Source of the DNA: Gibbula magus
Taxonomy: Eukaryota; Mollusca; Gastropoda; Trochida; Trochidae
Length of the DNA stretch: 64,000 nucleotides
NCBI GenBank assembly: GCA_936450465.1
Contig: OW388303.1
Coordinates: 6,015,193-6,079,192, forward strand
Direction: 5' to 3'
Shown: positions 36,949 to 49,621 of the stretch, piece after piece
Position numbering within the stretch: the stretch's first letter is position 1
Layout of the letters: every line of letters starts with the position of its first letter
Notes under the pieces: model-generated
What the model was told of the DNA's origin: nothing
The model's database searches: none
Seen by the model: the letters and a program-made list of their open reading frames with translations, nothing else
Position numbers and translations under genes: made by a program

Positions 36949-39900
36949 GTGAGATTTTAACACTTAAGCTGCTGAATTGTGCAAAGCATTCTTAGTGGCC
37001 ATGGCCAATTTACAGTTTTCCCAGTGTGTTAATAAAACAAATTATTCCTGTATTTACCAATTGCTTAAGATTACATTACCCACAGTTTAAAGGAGCATAA
37101 AGAATTAATATGCAAAAATTAGCCTTTTAAAAGTCACTTGTCACTCAGCATATTCTTTCCACAGAGGCAACTCCAATCAGTACTACCTCGGTGGCAAGAA
37201 TTTGTCATTCAGCTGATCAAAGAAAACTTCCAAAAGATAACACTAATACCAACATTAGGGCTTCCACGGGTACTCGAGAACGAGTCGGGTTTAGCTGAAC
37301 TCGAGTCCATTTTCTGGGACTCGAGGACTCGATAATCACTCTATTTCACATTAATATCAGTCACTCTGTGCAAGTTATATACATTGAATATGTCGTGCCT
37401 GAAACAAGGTTTAACAACAACTGTAGTGGAACCCTGATATGTCGTGGTTATTCCACATTACCTTCCATGCGTTACAAGTGAACAGTCACACCTGCTTTGG
37501 GCGAATCGGCTTCTTTCATTACCACAGCCACACATTTCAGTTAAAATCATACAATGCAACCAAATAAAACATTGAATTGATGACATCAGATGAAGTTTAT
37601 ACCAACAAATGTTAGTGAATATGAAGCTTATATGGTCTAGTCGGTCGATATAACTTTTGTTCATTAATTTTATGTTGGTCGAATTGACAAGCGACAGTAG
37701 ACAGGTTTCATATTCAATACTGAATGTTACGCTTTTTCATAAGGATAAAATAAATGTATTCTCTTATCATTTCAGTATATTTGTGAAATAAAAAGGCAAT
37801 AATTTAAATATTGTATCATAACAGAAAAATGATAATGAAACCGACATATAAGGTGAAATAATCCATGTCAAGTGTATGGTCAAATCACCAGGGGCACAAC
37901 CAATCAAAATGCGATAATGAAGCTTGGACATAACTCAACCCAAATATGGAGTATGAAACGAATTGAATTTAAATCTATAAGCGGTCCATTTTTATCAACG
38001 AGTTGTTGACATTGATAATATGTTTATAATACATTCTATTTGTTAACTATGTCTTAATAATTAATATTAAATATCTATATCGCAACCAATTTCTACTTTG
38101 ATACGTGCCACCCTTCATGAGATAATCAAGACCATTCTTTGTTATATAAACATGACAGGAAGTTTAGTGACCATTAGTCTTATATATACTGCAATGATTT
38201 TTAAGATAATCGCTTACTTTATAAGTATATATGGTTTCTAATATAAAAATTAGACATCACATTCATTCCTCGCTATTCCATATCGATATTTCTTACACTT
38301 TATACGAATATTAGAACAATGACACGCTGTCACACATTTATTCAACGGTACCCCTTTCTGTAACCCGTATGCCTTTGTCACTGAAGTAGAACATAAGTAA
38401 ATATTAATTTTTATTGCAATGTTCCTTCTTTGTCATCTGCATGCCTTTATCATAGAGATAGAAAATAAAAAGCCTAAATATTATTTTATTTGAACCTAAA
38501 AAGGTGTTAGATTTATCAGCTGTAGTGCTAAAAGTTGCATGGGTACTGATTATTTTGGGGGACATATGGCCATATTGTATCGCGAAACAGGTAGTAGTTC
38601 GCACTGTATTCATAATCTAAAATCTCAAAGACAAACAAAATTTTAGAGAGGCATGCTCCTACGTAGTTGAAAGGTATTAATTTTGAGTACTCGAGTCCAT
38701 TTTTTTTTACCCGTGTAAGCCCTAACCAACATTACGTCTGAATAAAACATAAAAAAATATAAATTCATGTATTATTCAAAAGCTCTATTTCTTGTTATTT
38801 GCCAGTAAAGCAGGGATATGTTGAACATGAGACCAGCAACTTGCAGATTTCATCATTATCATCCTGAACAGACTCATAACTGAAGCCGAATCATCCATGG
38901 CAACATAGTTAAGAGATAATTACCTGCTTATTACCAAATACAAATTTTAAGATGCCAAAAATTTTAAAACTTTAAAAGATTTAATGATGTACGCAGAAAA
39001 CTTGGTGACTTTTAAATTCCATTAGATCACTTGATTTACCAATTAATTGTTCTTTATTTGAAATGTTCATATAAAATTGACTGAAATCTGCTGTCATTCT
39101 ATCATTGAATTGAAATTAAGATTGAAATAGGTTCTCGCCTCGGTGAGATACACGATCTCAAACACAACCCTTTTTGAGTGTGTAAAATTCCATTTTAATT
39201 GTGAAACTAAATTTAAGATACATTTCTTGAAGTATCACATTTCTGCTGTAATTGTACACTCAAAAATAACAAATTGACATCATAAATTGCATGGTTAAGT
39301 TCACACCCAGAGGTCCCAGGTTCAAAATCCCATGGATCTTAAAATTTATATCTTCCTGCCACATTAGCATCATCATCAAATGATTTACCTGTATCAGTGT
39401 TTGTCAGGGTCAGTGCTTTACCTGTATCAGTGTTTGTCAGGGTCAGTGCACTATATCATTTATGTGTGTAGACACTATCATCCTGTACTGGCCTCTTCCT
39501 TCTCTGTCAGCCATGCTTGATTAGATCTGGACGGTGCTCATTAGGAATAATATCGGTACAAATGACCAGGTTTGACCGTGAAATACTCGCCCCCAACCTA
39601 CCCACCACAACTTCACCTTGCTTTGACCTAGGGTCAGTTATTAAAGGTGCATCCATTGTGTTGTTGTGGGTCACATATGCCAAACGTTATAAATGATGTT
39701 AATCTTTCGAGAAGTACTGTCTGTTACCGAAAATTGCCATTTTGATGATACTCTATTTAGTAAATTAGTATATAGACGATATAAAGGTTAGAGTGTCGAT
39801 ATTTGATCGAAAACCGGACAATGCACCGCATGTGGTGCGCGTAAATTTTCAAATGTAATTTTGGAATCTTATTTTCACCATACAAACAGATAACTTTGGG

Positions 39901-42900
39901 TTGATAGTGTTTAATAGGTCTTATAACTACTGTGCATGTATATGGGACGTGTAGTTTCGGTTTCTATACATGTATAATGATGTTGCTAAATTTTAATTAA
40001 AAACTAGTAATTATGATATAATTGGCTAATGGCTATTGGGGATGAATATGCATGTTGAGTGAAATTATTGTCCCCCGCCGCAACGCGGAACGGGGGACTA
40101 TGAATTCAGCGGCGTCCGTACGTACGTCCGTACGTACGTCCGTACGTACGTCACATTTCTTGTTTACGCGATATCTTATGAAGCGTTGCATCCAAAGTCT
40201 TCAAATTTGATATATGCCTACATTGTGGGAAGATGCAGACACCTGTCAATTTTGGTGACCTTGGTCTTATTTTCAAGGTCACCATGACACGTTGACCACT
40301 TTTTGAACTCTTGTTTACGCGATATCTCATGAAGCGTTGTATCAAAAGTCTTCAAATTTGATATATGCCTACATTGTGGGAAGACGCAGACCCCAGTCAA
40401 TTTTGGTGACCTTGGTCTTATTTTCAAGGTCACCATGACACGTTAACTACTTTTTTAACTCTTGTTTACGCGATATCTCATGAAGCGTTGTATCAAAAGT
40501 CTTCAAATTTGGTGTCTGTGTACATTGTGGGAAGACGCAGACACCAGTCACTTTTGGTGACCTTGACCTTCTTTTCAAGGTCACCACGACACTTTGACAA
40601 CTTTTTAAACTCTTGTTTACGCGATATCTCATGAAGCGTTGCATCCAAAGTCTTCAAATTTAGTGTCTGCCTACATTATGGGAAGATGCAAACATTAGTA
40701 ACTTTTGGTGACCTTGGCCTTATTTTCAAGGTTACCAAGACACTTTGACCACTCTTTGAACTGTTGTTAATGCGATATCTCATGAAACATTGCATCCAAA
40801 GTCTTCAAATTAGTTGTCAGCCTACATTGGGGAAAGGCACAAACGCCAGTTTATTTTGGTGACCTTGACCTTATTTTCAAGGTCACCGCGACAATTTGAC
40901 CAATGATGTGTCTTACTTACTCAATGTCACCGGCGGGGGACATTGCCATGTTAGTGGCAAACACTTGTTTGAACTGAAATCAGCACATATCGTATGTGGG
41001 CACGTATTTCAGCCAAATAAATGTTTATGAAACACAATGGATGTGTCTTTAAAGGGATCTCTAAAATTAAACTTCAAGTAACCATAATGGCTTATGTTAG
41101 GGACATTGCCTAAATAAATCCTACTTTATTTCGATGTTAAGGTGATTCTAATTAATTACTGTTTTCAAATTAATTTGAAGTGTGGCATAGGCATAGGTAT
41201 TATTTTGGAAGGTGAAAGTCAGCAACACTTTTGAAGGTATGTATAATGTATTGTAGTGAACTCTGAAACTTACTACTTTTACTTGTGAACCATGATGGTA
41301 TTTTAATTTATTTCATGCTTTTTTCAAATTCTTCACCATGAGCATTTTACTATGGGGCACGAAAGATGTTTGCACAAGCCAACATAAAATCTTAAACTGT
41401 AATGGTAAAATTGAAAAGTCATTGTCTCAAGACCTGTAATTGAACGATTCTTAAAATATTTACATTATTATATTTCAACATCTCTAAGAACCTCCCAACC
41501 CCCAAATATCATCCCATTCTGAAGAAGTTCATCTACCTCTCAGAGAATACATAGAGATTCTTTCAGTTATTCCTGTCTGTCAGTACAACCTGTGGCCGAT
41601 TGATCTCATTGATTCTGTAAACCAGCGTGTCAATTTAGACTCGTAGAGAAGAAAACTAGTCAATATCGGGACCAAATTATCCCCCCTGTCAATGAGATCT
41701 TCATTCTCGCCCTCAAGATATCTCCGATCAATATTCTGGGACCTTATTCAACCAGTTCTAGTTAAATCTTAATTACCTCCAGACAGCTGACTCGACAAAA
41801 ATGATTTTAACTGGTTTTTAACAAAAATTAACCGCCGTTTTATGAGACCTCATTGATGTGAGAACTGAGGCTCAAAATCCCACTTGATTATGAAATCTGT
41901 CAAAAGTTCCAGAGAAAATAAAACAAACCATTATTTATTATTTTATTCTCATTTCTCTGCTTATTCTATTAATCTGAATATTTTGTTTGTACAATGTACT
42001 AGTCCAAAGTAAAACAATTCATTAATTTCATTGTAACGCTAGTAATTGGTATACCATAATTTGATCATCATTTCATTGATTTTGATTGATTTTTTGTGAA
42101 AATCAAATATGAATTTTGATTTTTGTGTTCCTAGATAATGATTAATTTCATATTTCTATAAATAAAATTTATTTTCAATTGAAAATTAATGCAAGATGAT
42201 ACTCTTTTTAAAATTTGAAACCTGCTGTGAACTTTTAATTTATCTGAAATCTCTGAGTTTAAAGATTTTCAAAACTAAACCTGCTTCACTACTCTATAAT
42301 GTTGGAAACTTTGTTCCTACAATTATATCATCGGGACCTTGCATTTAAGAATGGTCAAATATAGTTTTAACTTTGTTTAAAAGCTCTTTTAATAACTTCC
42401 CAATGTATTTTCAGACGAGGCGAGGATGTTGGGTTGTCCGATGACAAGATATGGGAAGCTAAGCACTTATATGATTCTGCCTACCACCCTGACACGGGGG
42501 AGAAGATGTTTCTCCTCGGAAGAATGTCAGCACAGGTCCCTATGAACATGAGCATCACTGGCTGCATGATGACTTTCTACAAGTAAGAGTTATCTCCCTT
42601 AGCTGTAAGAGTTGTCTCCCTTGTGTCAGTGTCAATCAATTCAGAATTTACCTCCTTATCTGTGGTTTATTTTCTTGGTTGCTATGTGCTATTAATGCAC
42701 ATCAATACCTTATTTATTTTGTGGAAATTCAAAATCTAAATTTGCTTTTTTTGTCATATATTTATTGACTCTGTAGCGGCTATTATAGTCTCACTGTTTT
42801 TATCAATATCTTTTTTCAAACAATATTCCCTTCATCAAGATTTCAAAGGTATAATATTACACTTCAGCACCACGATATCAAATGTTATATTTTGTTTCCA

Positions 42901-45900
42901 GGACAACGCCTGCAGTAGTATTCTGGCAGTGGTTCAACCAATCGTTTAACGCTATAGTCAACTACACGAACAGAAGTGGGGACAGCCCCATATCACCCAA
43001 GTGAGTAGTTGTTTTATCTTTCAGCAATCAGAGAAAAATCTTGTTTAATAGTTCTATAGTTGATTAATAAAACCATCTTCAGCACTCAGTAGTAAAGTCA
43101 GCTTAATCTGTCAATATTTTTAATTAAGAGGGAAAATTACCAACATTTTGTTGTGGGAGGGGATTTGTGTAGCTATTTTTTCCCAAATCCGCATCTGTAA
43201 ACCAACTAAATATTTCATTGTTGCCTTACTTTCCATAATAATTGTGAGTTTCTTGTTTTAGACATCTAGGAATATCCTACGTCCTAGCCACAGGAGGTGC
43301 TGTGACGACAGCTCTCACACTCAACAGTATGGTCAAGGTACATGTATATATATACTCTACTTATTAAGAACACTTATACCGCTCCATGTATAGAGATTAT
43401 TAGTTGAAGAAGTGTATCATATGTCTTTTACAAAACAAGTGTGAATTTTGTATTGCCAGAGCAAGATCAAGGTTTATGTTATAAAATTGGCTATTTATCA
43501 TTCAAGTAATTTTAAAAATGTAATTTGACTATTTTACACTTATATAGTGGCACATACAATGATGTTTGCAACATTTCAAATATTCCAGATATGTATCATA
43601 AATTTTGACTTTTCAGAAAGCTCCACCTCTGGTTGGTCGATTTGTTCCTTTTGCTGCAGTTGCGGCGGCCAACTGTATCAACATTCCCTGTATGAGAAGC
43701 AGGTGAGCTTGAAGATTTCATAATCATACTTTGTTAGTTGAAAGAAGTAAACTGTGTTAGTGTACAGGTGGAAAGTTTCATTATTCCACAATGAAGAAAT
43801 CACTGGCAATGTTAGCCATAAGAGGAAGAGGACGATTCTTCTCATTTCAATGATAACTTTCATTTATAATCATGGGGAGTGGTTTATCCAACTTATGAAC
43901 CAACCAAGATGGCTTTGAATGGAATGAATTTGAATGCTAATATAGTTATTCAAATCTGATTCACATTTCTTTGATTTGTGGTGGCATATATCATAGTCAC
44001 CACACTATTTTAGCTCTCAATCATTACAGGTCATTATCATCCTCATTACCCATTATTACATATGGTTCATTATTAACAAGTGTCTTGCTACTCCAGAGAG
44101 CTGATGGAGGGTATCCCTATCCTTGACGAGGAAGGTAACCGAGTAGGCGTGTCTACACGGGCCGCTACATCCGCCATCTCTCAGGTGGTAGTCTCCCGGG
44201 TACTCATGGCAACACCCGGCATGAGTGAGTATATTGTACTTTTCTACATCTGATCATTTTATTCTTCACCATTTTGTTGACCTTGAACTTGGGCAACTTT
44301 CAGGACAGATTTCATTTAAGAATTGCACTAATGACTTGCTATCTAGATTACATTGAACAAACTCCAATGAGTTCATACCTGAATCATGTTCAACCACGAT
44401 AATTGCTGATCACAGAGGTATCGCTGAAAGTGATGTTTAAGTAGAACGACAATAAAGTAAGAGGGAGAGAGTGAACAAAATTGCCATTCCAAGAAAAGTT
44501 ATATCCTCCCGCCTTGTTTCCCTATCAATATTTCATATATTTCATAAATACACAATTCAGCTTTTTGCTGTTTTTCAATTTCAATGTCTATGTAGCGCTA
44601 CATTGATAGGTCCATTCAGGCACATTATCAAAGGTAGCAATAATTTATTGCTTTGTTAATCTTATTTTGACATATTTTACATTCATTTTTGCATAGTGAT
44701 AGATATATATTTTAACTCTTATTTCAGTGATTCCACCTTTTATAATGGAGAGTCTAAACAAGAAAGCTTTTCTGAAGGTATGTCTATTGATACAACTTGA
44801 AGGAAATTATTTTATCATTAACATATTTCAAGAGACTGAAGATTCTGGCAGAAATGGCGTTTTTGCAGTTTCGAGTTCATCCTTGTGCTTTTATATCATG
44901 TCTCTCAGCCTTCTAACTCCATGTCTTTGTTCAAATCAAGCCTTTTATAAACATTTATTCCTGATGTTAGATTTGTAATACAGTATGAAGATTTTTAGTG
45001 TGCTAAAATATGGGTAGGTGCTATTAAAAGTTCCTACAAATACAAGATCAAAAGGTATTAGTATATCAATGAGAGAAGTTCATCAAGCTTCAAAATGTTC
45101 TTTATGTAATTACTTTTATTTGGTCATCAGTGAAAGTTATAATGAAGGTTCATCAGGTTTCAAAATGTTTTTATGTAATTTTGATTATTTGGTCCTCAAT
45201 CAAAGCTAGATTTACAAAAATAAGATGTTTGTTATGTGACTTTTTCCTAATTTCAGAAAATGCCCTGGTTAAATGCTCCCATCCAAGTTATGCTAATAGG
45301 ATTCTTGTAAGTATTCATAATATCATTTATAATGTCTTGAACATGTTCAAAATACTTTTCATTTAGACTGAATAAAACGGCTTTCAGTTGTATTTTACTT
45401 TATTTTATTATTTTTATTAGTTAATGAGGATTAATCATCTCCATTATTGGTTAACTAGTAGACAGGAGTCACATTGGACAAGGATTTGGGGATTTTTATC
45501 TTCTTATCCCATTAGGAATACTACCATGACAATAAAATCACTTTTCAAAAATATATCTGAAAAACAATTATTTTTCTGAAAACCCCATTGTGTAAGATAA
45601 AGGGGCTTTTTCTTACAGTGACATTTTTCTCCAGGGTGATCACAGAGTAAGATAATGTTTCTATTGTAACAATAATTTGTCAACTCAAAACCTTAAAATA
45701 AATTATTTTTTTCAGCCTGGTGTTTGCTACTCCGCTATGTTGTGCACTGTTTCCACAGAATAGGTAAGTCTGCGTTGTTCAGGTTCGCCCTACGCGACAA
45801 TGTGAACAAATTCATTGTTACCTATTTGCCAAAACTAGTAATCCTCACATCCAACTCCATCAGAGATGTCAGTGCATGGCTCCAATGATTCCCTCGTATC

Positions 45901-46722
45901 CTATAGCCGTATAGCCTTGTATCACGCCATAAATAACAAGCCAATAAAATCGCGCAATATTGGCAGTGCCTGGATGAGATGACCGATAAGCGATCATCAT
46001 ATTTCACAACAATTAACAACACACATGAGTAACCAACCTTCAACAATGTGAGGCCAAATCTGGTCACTCAATCAGGGGATTGGAGCCATGTATATAAAGT
46101 TCATTTTGTTAACTTTCCTGCGCAAGCTTGTTAACACACTGAACCTTAACTTCATAGTGGTCATGGACAAGCTAGCACAGAAAAAGTACGGTAACAAAAT
46201 GCAGCAAGGCTTAAATTAGCCAGTGATGGAGACTGGTGCAAGTTATGACTAGCAGGGGAATTTGAGCCCTTGGTGACTGACAGGTGATATGAATGAAGAA
46301 GAATTAATAATGAGCATATATATCAAAGCATGTTATAGAAAGGTTTGCATGTATGTCTCTTGTGATTGGCTATAATTACTGCAGTTAGAAATCTTTGGGT
46401 TAATGTTTATCCTGCAAGTGAATGAAATTATCCAGTTTTGATATCTATATAAATAAAGGAAAACCAAAGTGGATAATTTAGCCAACAATCTAAGACACTA
46501 TGCAGATAGGACGTGTGGAGCTCAAAAACCACCTTTATGAAGAAAATATATAAACAGCTTTTTAAAGCTTGTCTCTAAATGTTAATATTGAACAAACTCT
46601 GAAATAATTTCCTTTTATTTTTCAGTTCCATGTCAGTAAATAGCCTGGAACCTGAAGTCCGAGAAAAGTTGCTAGCCCTTCCAAACCCACCAACAAGAGT
46701 GTATTTCAACAAGGGCTTGTAG
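36788..46722 (+). CDS. SFXN1/3-like: Sideroflexin (SFXN1/3-like), complete, 10 coding exons
   Basis: This encodes a 320-residue sideroflexin, a mitochondrial inner-membrane carrier; SFXN1 and SFXN3 import serine for one-carbon metabolism. Joined exons: 36788-36948, 42415-42582, 42902-43000, 43262-43337, 43617-43702, 44097-44224, 44728-44777, 45257-45306, 45716-45763, 46626-46722. All introns are GT-AG and the phases agree across all junctions (963 nt with stop). Family marks in order: [11 protein letters not shown] (13-23), HPDTGEK (78-84), [54 protein letters not shown] (176-192), [36 protein letters not shown] and C-terminal [18 protein letters not shown] and the C-terminal SSMSV-SLE pattern fit the SFXN1/3 clade better than SFXN2. 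The length is typical. Intron 1 (5.5 kb) carries two transposons. No second gene shares its promoter. Confidence in the family is very high; clade assignment is from memory of motif patterns. Confidence 0.96.
37256..38724. mobile_element. hAT-type non-autonomous element in sideroflexin intron 1
   Basis: The TIR tagggcttccacgggta and its inverse tacccgtgtaagcccta bound 1469 bp. A perfect 8-bp duplication accaacat flanks it (37248-37255 and 38725-38732). Sub-terminal actcgagtcc repeats occur at both ends. No transposase ORF is seen, so it is non-autonomous. Confidence 0.9.
39384..39449. repeat. 33-bp tandem duplication
   Basis: Two identical 33-bp copies (tttacctgtatcagtgtttg and onward) lie head to tail in intron 1. 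Confidence 0.85.
40069..40942. mobile_element. 874-bp element with 12-bp TIRs and five 151-bp internal repeats
   Basis: The termini tgtcccccgccg and cggcgggggaca are perfect inverses. After a left sub-terminal cgtacgtacgtc run (40118-40152) come about five 151-bp units, each starting cttgtttacgcgatatct (40159, 40310, 40461, 40612 and a diverged one near 40762). Each contains ttttggtgaccttg and ttttcaaggtcacc. It is non-coding; open frames inside are by-products. It sits in sideroflexin intron 1. Confidence 0.85.
42415..42582 (+). CDS. SFXN1/3-like: Sideroflexin coding exon 2
   Basis: Acceptor ttttcag, donor AA|GTAAGAG. Encodes HPDTGEK and [11 protein letters not shown], ending at MMTFY with a split Lys codon. 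Confidence 0.95.
42902..43000 (+). CDS. SFXN1/3-like: Sideroflexin coding exon 3
   Basis: Acceptor tttccag, donor AA|GTGAG. Encodes [10 protein letters not shown] and [16 protein letters not shown], the first conserved membrane region. Confidence 0.95.
43262..43337 (+). CDS. SFXN1/3-like: Sideroflexin coding exon 4
   Basis: Acceptor gttttag, donor AAG|GTACATG. Encodes a Gly/Ala/Thr-rich transmembrane segment ([18 protein letters not shown]). Confidence 0.93.
43617..43702 (+). CDS. SFXN1/3-like: Sideroflexin coding exon 5
   Basis: Acceptor ttttcag, donor AG|GTGAGC. Encodes the signature [17 protein letters not shown]. Confidence 0.96.
44097..44224 (+). CDS. SFXN1/3-like: Sideroflexin coding exon 6
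   Basis: Acceptor ctccag, donor A|GTGAGT. Encodes the loop [17 protein letters not shown] and the [14 protein letters not shown] membrane segment. Confidence 0.95.
44728..44777 (+). CDS. SFXN1/3-like: Sideroflexin coding exon 7
   Basis: Acceptor atttcag, donor AAG|GTATGT. Encodes [16 protein letters not shown]. Confidence 0.93.
45257..45306 (+). CDS. SFXN1/3-like: Sideroflexin coding exon 8
   Basis: Acceptor atttcag, donor TT|GTAAG. Encodes [16 protein letters not shown]. Confidence 0.93.
45716..45763 (+). CDS. SFXN1/3-like: Sideroflexin coding exon 9
   Basis: Acceptor ttttcag, donor AG|GTAAG. Encodes [15 protein letters not shown]. Confidence 0.93.
   Translation, partial: PGVCYSAMLCTVSTE
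46100..46263. mobile_element. Foldback MITE, caagtc..taact family, copy 2
   Basis: The right half reads ctagcacagaaaaagtacgg, aaaatgcagcaaggcttaaa, gatggagactggtgcaagtt, matching the right half of the element at 58534-58729. The left half is partial. It lies in sideroflexin intron 9. Confidence 0.6.
46626..46722 (+). CDS. SFXN1/3-like: Sideroflexin coding exon 10 with stop
   Basis: Acceptor ttttcag. Encodes the C-terminus ending VYFNKGL, stop TAG at 46720-46722. Confidence 0.95.
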
Positions 46723-47090
46723 AGAGCAACATTGTGATACTCACGGTATAACATCGTAGACATATAGACTTAGCTGACATCTCAAGCACTGATGTATTGT
46801 ACGCGGATCTTGTGTAAATTAAATTTTGTAAGACTTTTCTTATTGTCTCCCATCATGCACTTGACATTACATTTTGTGTTGATGTATAAATCTTGTATAC
46901 CGGTAAATTCTATCTTTTAAAAAATGATTGTCTTCTATCATGCGCATGACATTATATACTGGACAGAATTAGTTAGGGATGTTGAGTTTTTGTGATTGAT
47001 ATTTTATCAGTGTGCCAATGAATAAATATATCATTGTTTATTTATTTATAAAATTTACATATATCCCTTACTATTTTTGTCCAGTATATA
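46723..47090 (+). other. Probable sideroflexin 3' UTR
   Basis: After the stop there is an ATTAAA variant at 46818-46823. The first canonical AATAAA (47021-47026) is inside a MITE at 46959-47084. About 85-bp units are loosely duplicated (ttgtctcccatcatgcactt near 46844, ttgtcttctatcatgcgcat near 46928). The true cleavage site cannot be read from sequence alone. Confidence 0.4.
46959..47084. mobile_element. 126-bp MITE with TA flanks in sideroflexin 3' region
   Basis: The TIR ctggacagaattagttaggg and the right end (ccctta...ttttgtccag) are imperfect inverses, flanked by TA at 46957-46958 and 47085-47086. This is Tc1/mariner-like in style. The interior is AT-rich and includes an AATAAA. Confidence 0.75.
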
Positions 47091-48067
47091 TAATGAATTA
47101 ATTGCTATCTACTGTATATGATACAAATCGGAAATTGTTTTGAGAATTTTAATGGCAAAATTGACAAAATGACAATGACAATATGTTGCCACAAGCCCTG
47201 AGTGAATGTTTCCTTGTCAGGCTGTAGTTCATACAGTTTCCAGCCAGCTTATAGTCGATCGTTGAAGGGCATAAATATACATCAGATCAACATGTGCAGG
47301 ACTTTATACATATTCACACTTTTTATAAGTGTTATGAAGGTATTTTAGTTGCTTTGTCCCAAAAAATTAAAATTTTTAAATAATATTTTCATTTATTTTA
47401 TAAGTATTATATTTCATGCTACCGGTATAAGTATTATAAACATTTATTACAAAAATAGAAGAATTTTGCATTCGATAATTATATATCAGAACTAGTTATT
47501 CCTTTGTAATCTTGAGGTAAGCTCAGGACACTCATTTCATTGATTACATTACCGGTAGAATGAGAATTTTTGCTTATACTGTTGGTAGAAGTTGGTGAAT
47601 AGCTTTTATTAAGATAAATTAGTTTGTTGAATATGTACAATTAGTATTACAATGCACTAATATGTAGATAAGGCAATAGACAGCTGAATTGTTTATACAA
47701 GGTAGGGGCTGCTGAAATTGAACAAAGATGTGTACATGTATATAGAAAATTGTATAACAAATTTTGATTTCTTTCCATTATAAGCAAGTAGAAAATGTGT
47801 ATTTTAGGCAATTGAAATGTAAAAAGCTATAAGCTTTTCAGTTGATAGATACTTTTGAAATTCATCTGTAGGACTAGCCTCAAAAGAAATAAGTATAAAA
47901 TTGTTTTTAAAAAAGGTGTGCACTGCCACTGATTAAGAAGTTATTCAATTTGTTAAGAGAAATTACCTTAGCACAATAAGCTTTTTTGTCTTTTTTTTTG
48001 TGAAATGTTATCTCTGTAAGTGAATGTGAAAGGTGGACAGGAGTTTAAACATTTTAAATGGGACAGG

Positions 48068-48250
48068 CAGGGATGACACGTTGGTTAATGAATTTGACTT
48101 CCAAGCAGAGGTCTAGGTTTAATCCCACCATGGGCGAGGCAACTGTGTCTCCTGCAGGGAACTGTTCTACATGCAATGAATTCAACAATGTGTAGCCACA
48201 GTGGTGTTTTGGGTTTTGTCCCACTATGATGTAATACCTGGTAATACACA
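48068..48250 (+). mobile_element. Degraded tRNA-derived SINE
   Basis: An A-box-like tgacacgttgg and a B-box-like ggtttaatccc are spaced as in a tRNA head, followed by a non-tRNA body. No cloverleaf can be closed, so this is not a tRNA gene. Confidence 0.45.
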
Positions 48251-49621
48251 TTTGATTATTGAAATTACAAAGTTTCAATTGACTAAAATCCTTCAACTGT
48301 TTTTGTTACTCATTCCAAACACCTGATACTTATTTTGAAGGCACAAATAGCTTAACATTCCAAAACTTTTTCAGGATATTGCTCTTGCACAGATGATAAA
48401 CAACTCAGTTTAACCTTGAGCCTGGATGGTTCTACATTCTCAAATGATGTTGAATGTTGGAAATAACTTGCGGAAAAGGTCTCACAATAATTCTCTCTTG
48501 TTTTACCTTCACTAGACCCTTCTTATGAGGAAACCACCGAGTGCCACTCTGGCACCCTTGAGCATTTTGAAAATTTTGATTTTTCCCAAAAAAAGCATTT
48601 TTTTTATCATTTTCAACAGCTACGGCAATAAACACTGACAGTAAATACATAGTAATGATGTGAAAATACAACAAAGAATGATCCAACTTGAATTATTCTT
48701 ATTTTCAAGGCATATTATTCCCTTATACACTTTGTCAAATGCAGGATGATAATAATTCAAAGAAAGAAATGTATTCACGAGTATGGCTTTATGATACAAT
48801 ACATTTCAATTTATTCAATTCAATTTATATCAATGATACGTATCATTATACGTGTAACAAAATTATATGGTCAGATTAAATATTGATATAATTTATACTT
48901 CAATTCATCGTACTTGCATATAAATACAGGTATTTTGACGTCTCAATTAGGAGCCATATTGGATGTCAACTTAGATCAACATATATCACCTCAACTAAAA
49001 GCTGTACATCCTTGTTCATGTGTTTAGAAGAAGTTTAAGAAGTAACAGGTTGCCAATGCATTGAGAATGGTTTACCTGATCTAAGAAATCACGTGATTCA
49101 AAATTATTTGTATTCCAAAAAGTCCGCAAAATGTATTTTTCAGTTTCAATATTTTAGATCAGAAATCCATTTGACAAACCACACGCCCCCAAATTTTATA
49201 AACATATTTGTGTTAAACCACGTTTGTGACTGATGTACATCATTTGAAGAACAACATATAAACACTGTGAAGATTGTTAATGAATTGGTTTTGTTGTTTT
49301 TGTTATGAAGATTTCTACTATGTGAGATTTTTAGTGTGTATATATACTGAAAGCTTTGTTTGAAATTTGTTTTGACGTTTGAGTCTGAGAATAGTTCCAA
49401 CGAAAGTGCTCAAGTTTGTTTTTTTAGTTAAGCATGATTGACATTATTTGACACACCTGACACAGCATTTATGGAATAAAAATGTTTGATTATGAGTTTT
49501 TTAAACCATCTTTGCACTTATTTGAGATGAACACTGCTGTTTTAAAACATCTTCCTGTGCAAGGCTACAACAATGCTAGTTGATTGACAGGGCCCTGTTC
49601 TTGCTGCAGTTCGAATGATTT

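Noticed and set aside
40151..40644. Overlapping minus frames of 64-72 codons as a gene family
   Set aside because: They are translations of the 151-bp tandem units of one element.
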